Positions 63,849 to 64,000 of a stretch of 64,000 bases of DNA are shown here, piece after piece. Numbering within the stretch: the stretch's first letter is position 1; every line of letters starts with the position of its first letter. The translations under genes and the position numbers were made by a program. The DNA is from Vibrio hyugaensis. Lineage in GTDB: Bacteria; Pseudomonadota; Gammaproteobacteria; Enterobacterales; Vibrionaceae. The notes below the pieces were generated by a model, which ran no database searches, was not told where the DNA came from, and worked only from the letters and a program-made list of their open reading frames with translations. The stretch lies in NCBI RefSeq assembly GCF_002906655.1, contig NZ_CP025795.1, forward strand, positions 1,860,001-1,924,000. The letters are read 5' to 3'.

Positions 63849-64000
63849 CTAGGCGTTAACTTGGTACATCGCGAAATAGGTATCGGCTTGAATAACGTGT
63901 TTTTGGCTAAGTTGCTTCAAAGCCTCAACAGCGTTTGCGAACGGGTCACCCCCTGCGAACGCTTCAACTAACTTGGTGTAACGCTTTGAAGAAGAAAACA
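63849..64000 (-). CDS. C-terminal end of a gene that leaves the window
   Basis: On the - strand the frame is open from 64000 to TAG at 63849-63851 and encodes about 50 residues (FSSSKRYTKLVEAFAGGDPF, then ANAVEALKQLSQ, ending FAMYQVNA). The composition is natural and the frame has no internal stop, so it is probably a real gene truncated by the window edge. The product is not recognised. Confidence 0.6.
   Translation of the reverse strand, partial: FSSSKRYTKLVEAFAGGDPFANAVEALKQLSQKHVIQADTYFAMYQVNA

Noticed and set aside
1..64000. CRISPR arrays, tRNA and rRNA genes
   Set aside because: I saw no regularly spaced direct repeats of 25-40 bases with unique spacers, no cloverleaf sequences and no rRNA signatures.

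Overview
The window looks like a chromosomal segment from a swarming Vibrio of the Harveyi clade (V. parahaemolyticus, V. alginolyticus, V. diabolicus and relatives), probably from chromosome 2. The evidence is the gene content. It carries a complete lateral (swarming) flagellar cluster with lafK, lafA and lafBCDEFSTU. It also carries the surface-sensing operon scrABC, and kbl-tdh lies beside scrABC. I cannot name the species from the sequence alone.

Layout. (1) 1-7728, + strand: the end of a surface polysaccharide locus, with a flippase C-terminus, a TagF-like transferase, an EpsG/Wzy-like polymerase, two family-2 glycosyltransferases, ugd, galU and an initiating sugar-phosphate transferase. 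The first 5.9 kb is visibly more AT-rich than the rest, as expected of an exchangeable cassette. (2) 8049-10476, - strand: kbl and tdh (threonine catabolism) with a near-ideal CRP site upstream. (3) 10689-15409, - strand: scrABC, the c-di-GMP-linked surface signalling operon. (4) 15911-19594, - strand: an OmpR-type two-component pair downstream of two spondin-domain secreted proteins; direct repeats at helical spacing lie upstream. (5) 19869-31322: mixed accessory and metabolic genes, including LysR regulators, a VOC protein, a PepSY protein, a cytochrome b562-like protein, a PHP phosphoesterase, a frameshifted SRPBCC gene, a divergent EAL-like protein with a 71-aa partner, an HTH protein with a Cys-rich tail, an EamA exporter and a GlyGly-CTERM trypsin-like protease. 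(6) 31446-33671: a membrane EAL phosphodiesterase next to the flagellar genes. (7) 33695-57333: the lateral flagellar cluster. motY-lafK-fliEFGHIJ run on the - strand, divergently from fliMNPQR-flhBA on the + strand. A divergent EAL-like gene, lafA and lafBCDEFSTU follow. (8) 57434-64000: small conserved genes, a PhzF-like protein without a normal start codon, a bacterial PH-domain gene with a 35-aa membrane peptide gene, a frameshifted amino-acid-binding protein gene, a DUF4177-YidD-TM2 operon, a MITE-like element and several hypothetical genes.

How it fits together. Polysaccharide synthesis, scrABC, a membrane phosphodiesterase and the swarming flagellum sit within 60 kb, so the window joins both sides of the sessile/swarming decision. 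Four proteins here have EAL folds: ScrC, the 741-aa membrane protein, and two divergent ones at 26160-26870 and 48413-49183. The last of these lies inside the flagellar cluster and has lost most catalytic residues. It and the two-gene cassette at 25937-26870 are the best candidates for undescribed regulators.

Sequence quality. Two genes carry single-base frameshifts in homopolymers (25536-25541 and 59824-59831) and a third, small one appears shifted at about 62515. These may be real pseudogenes or assembly errors.
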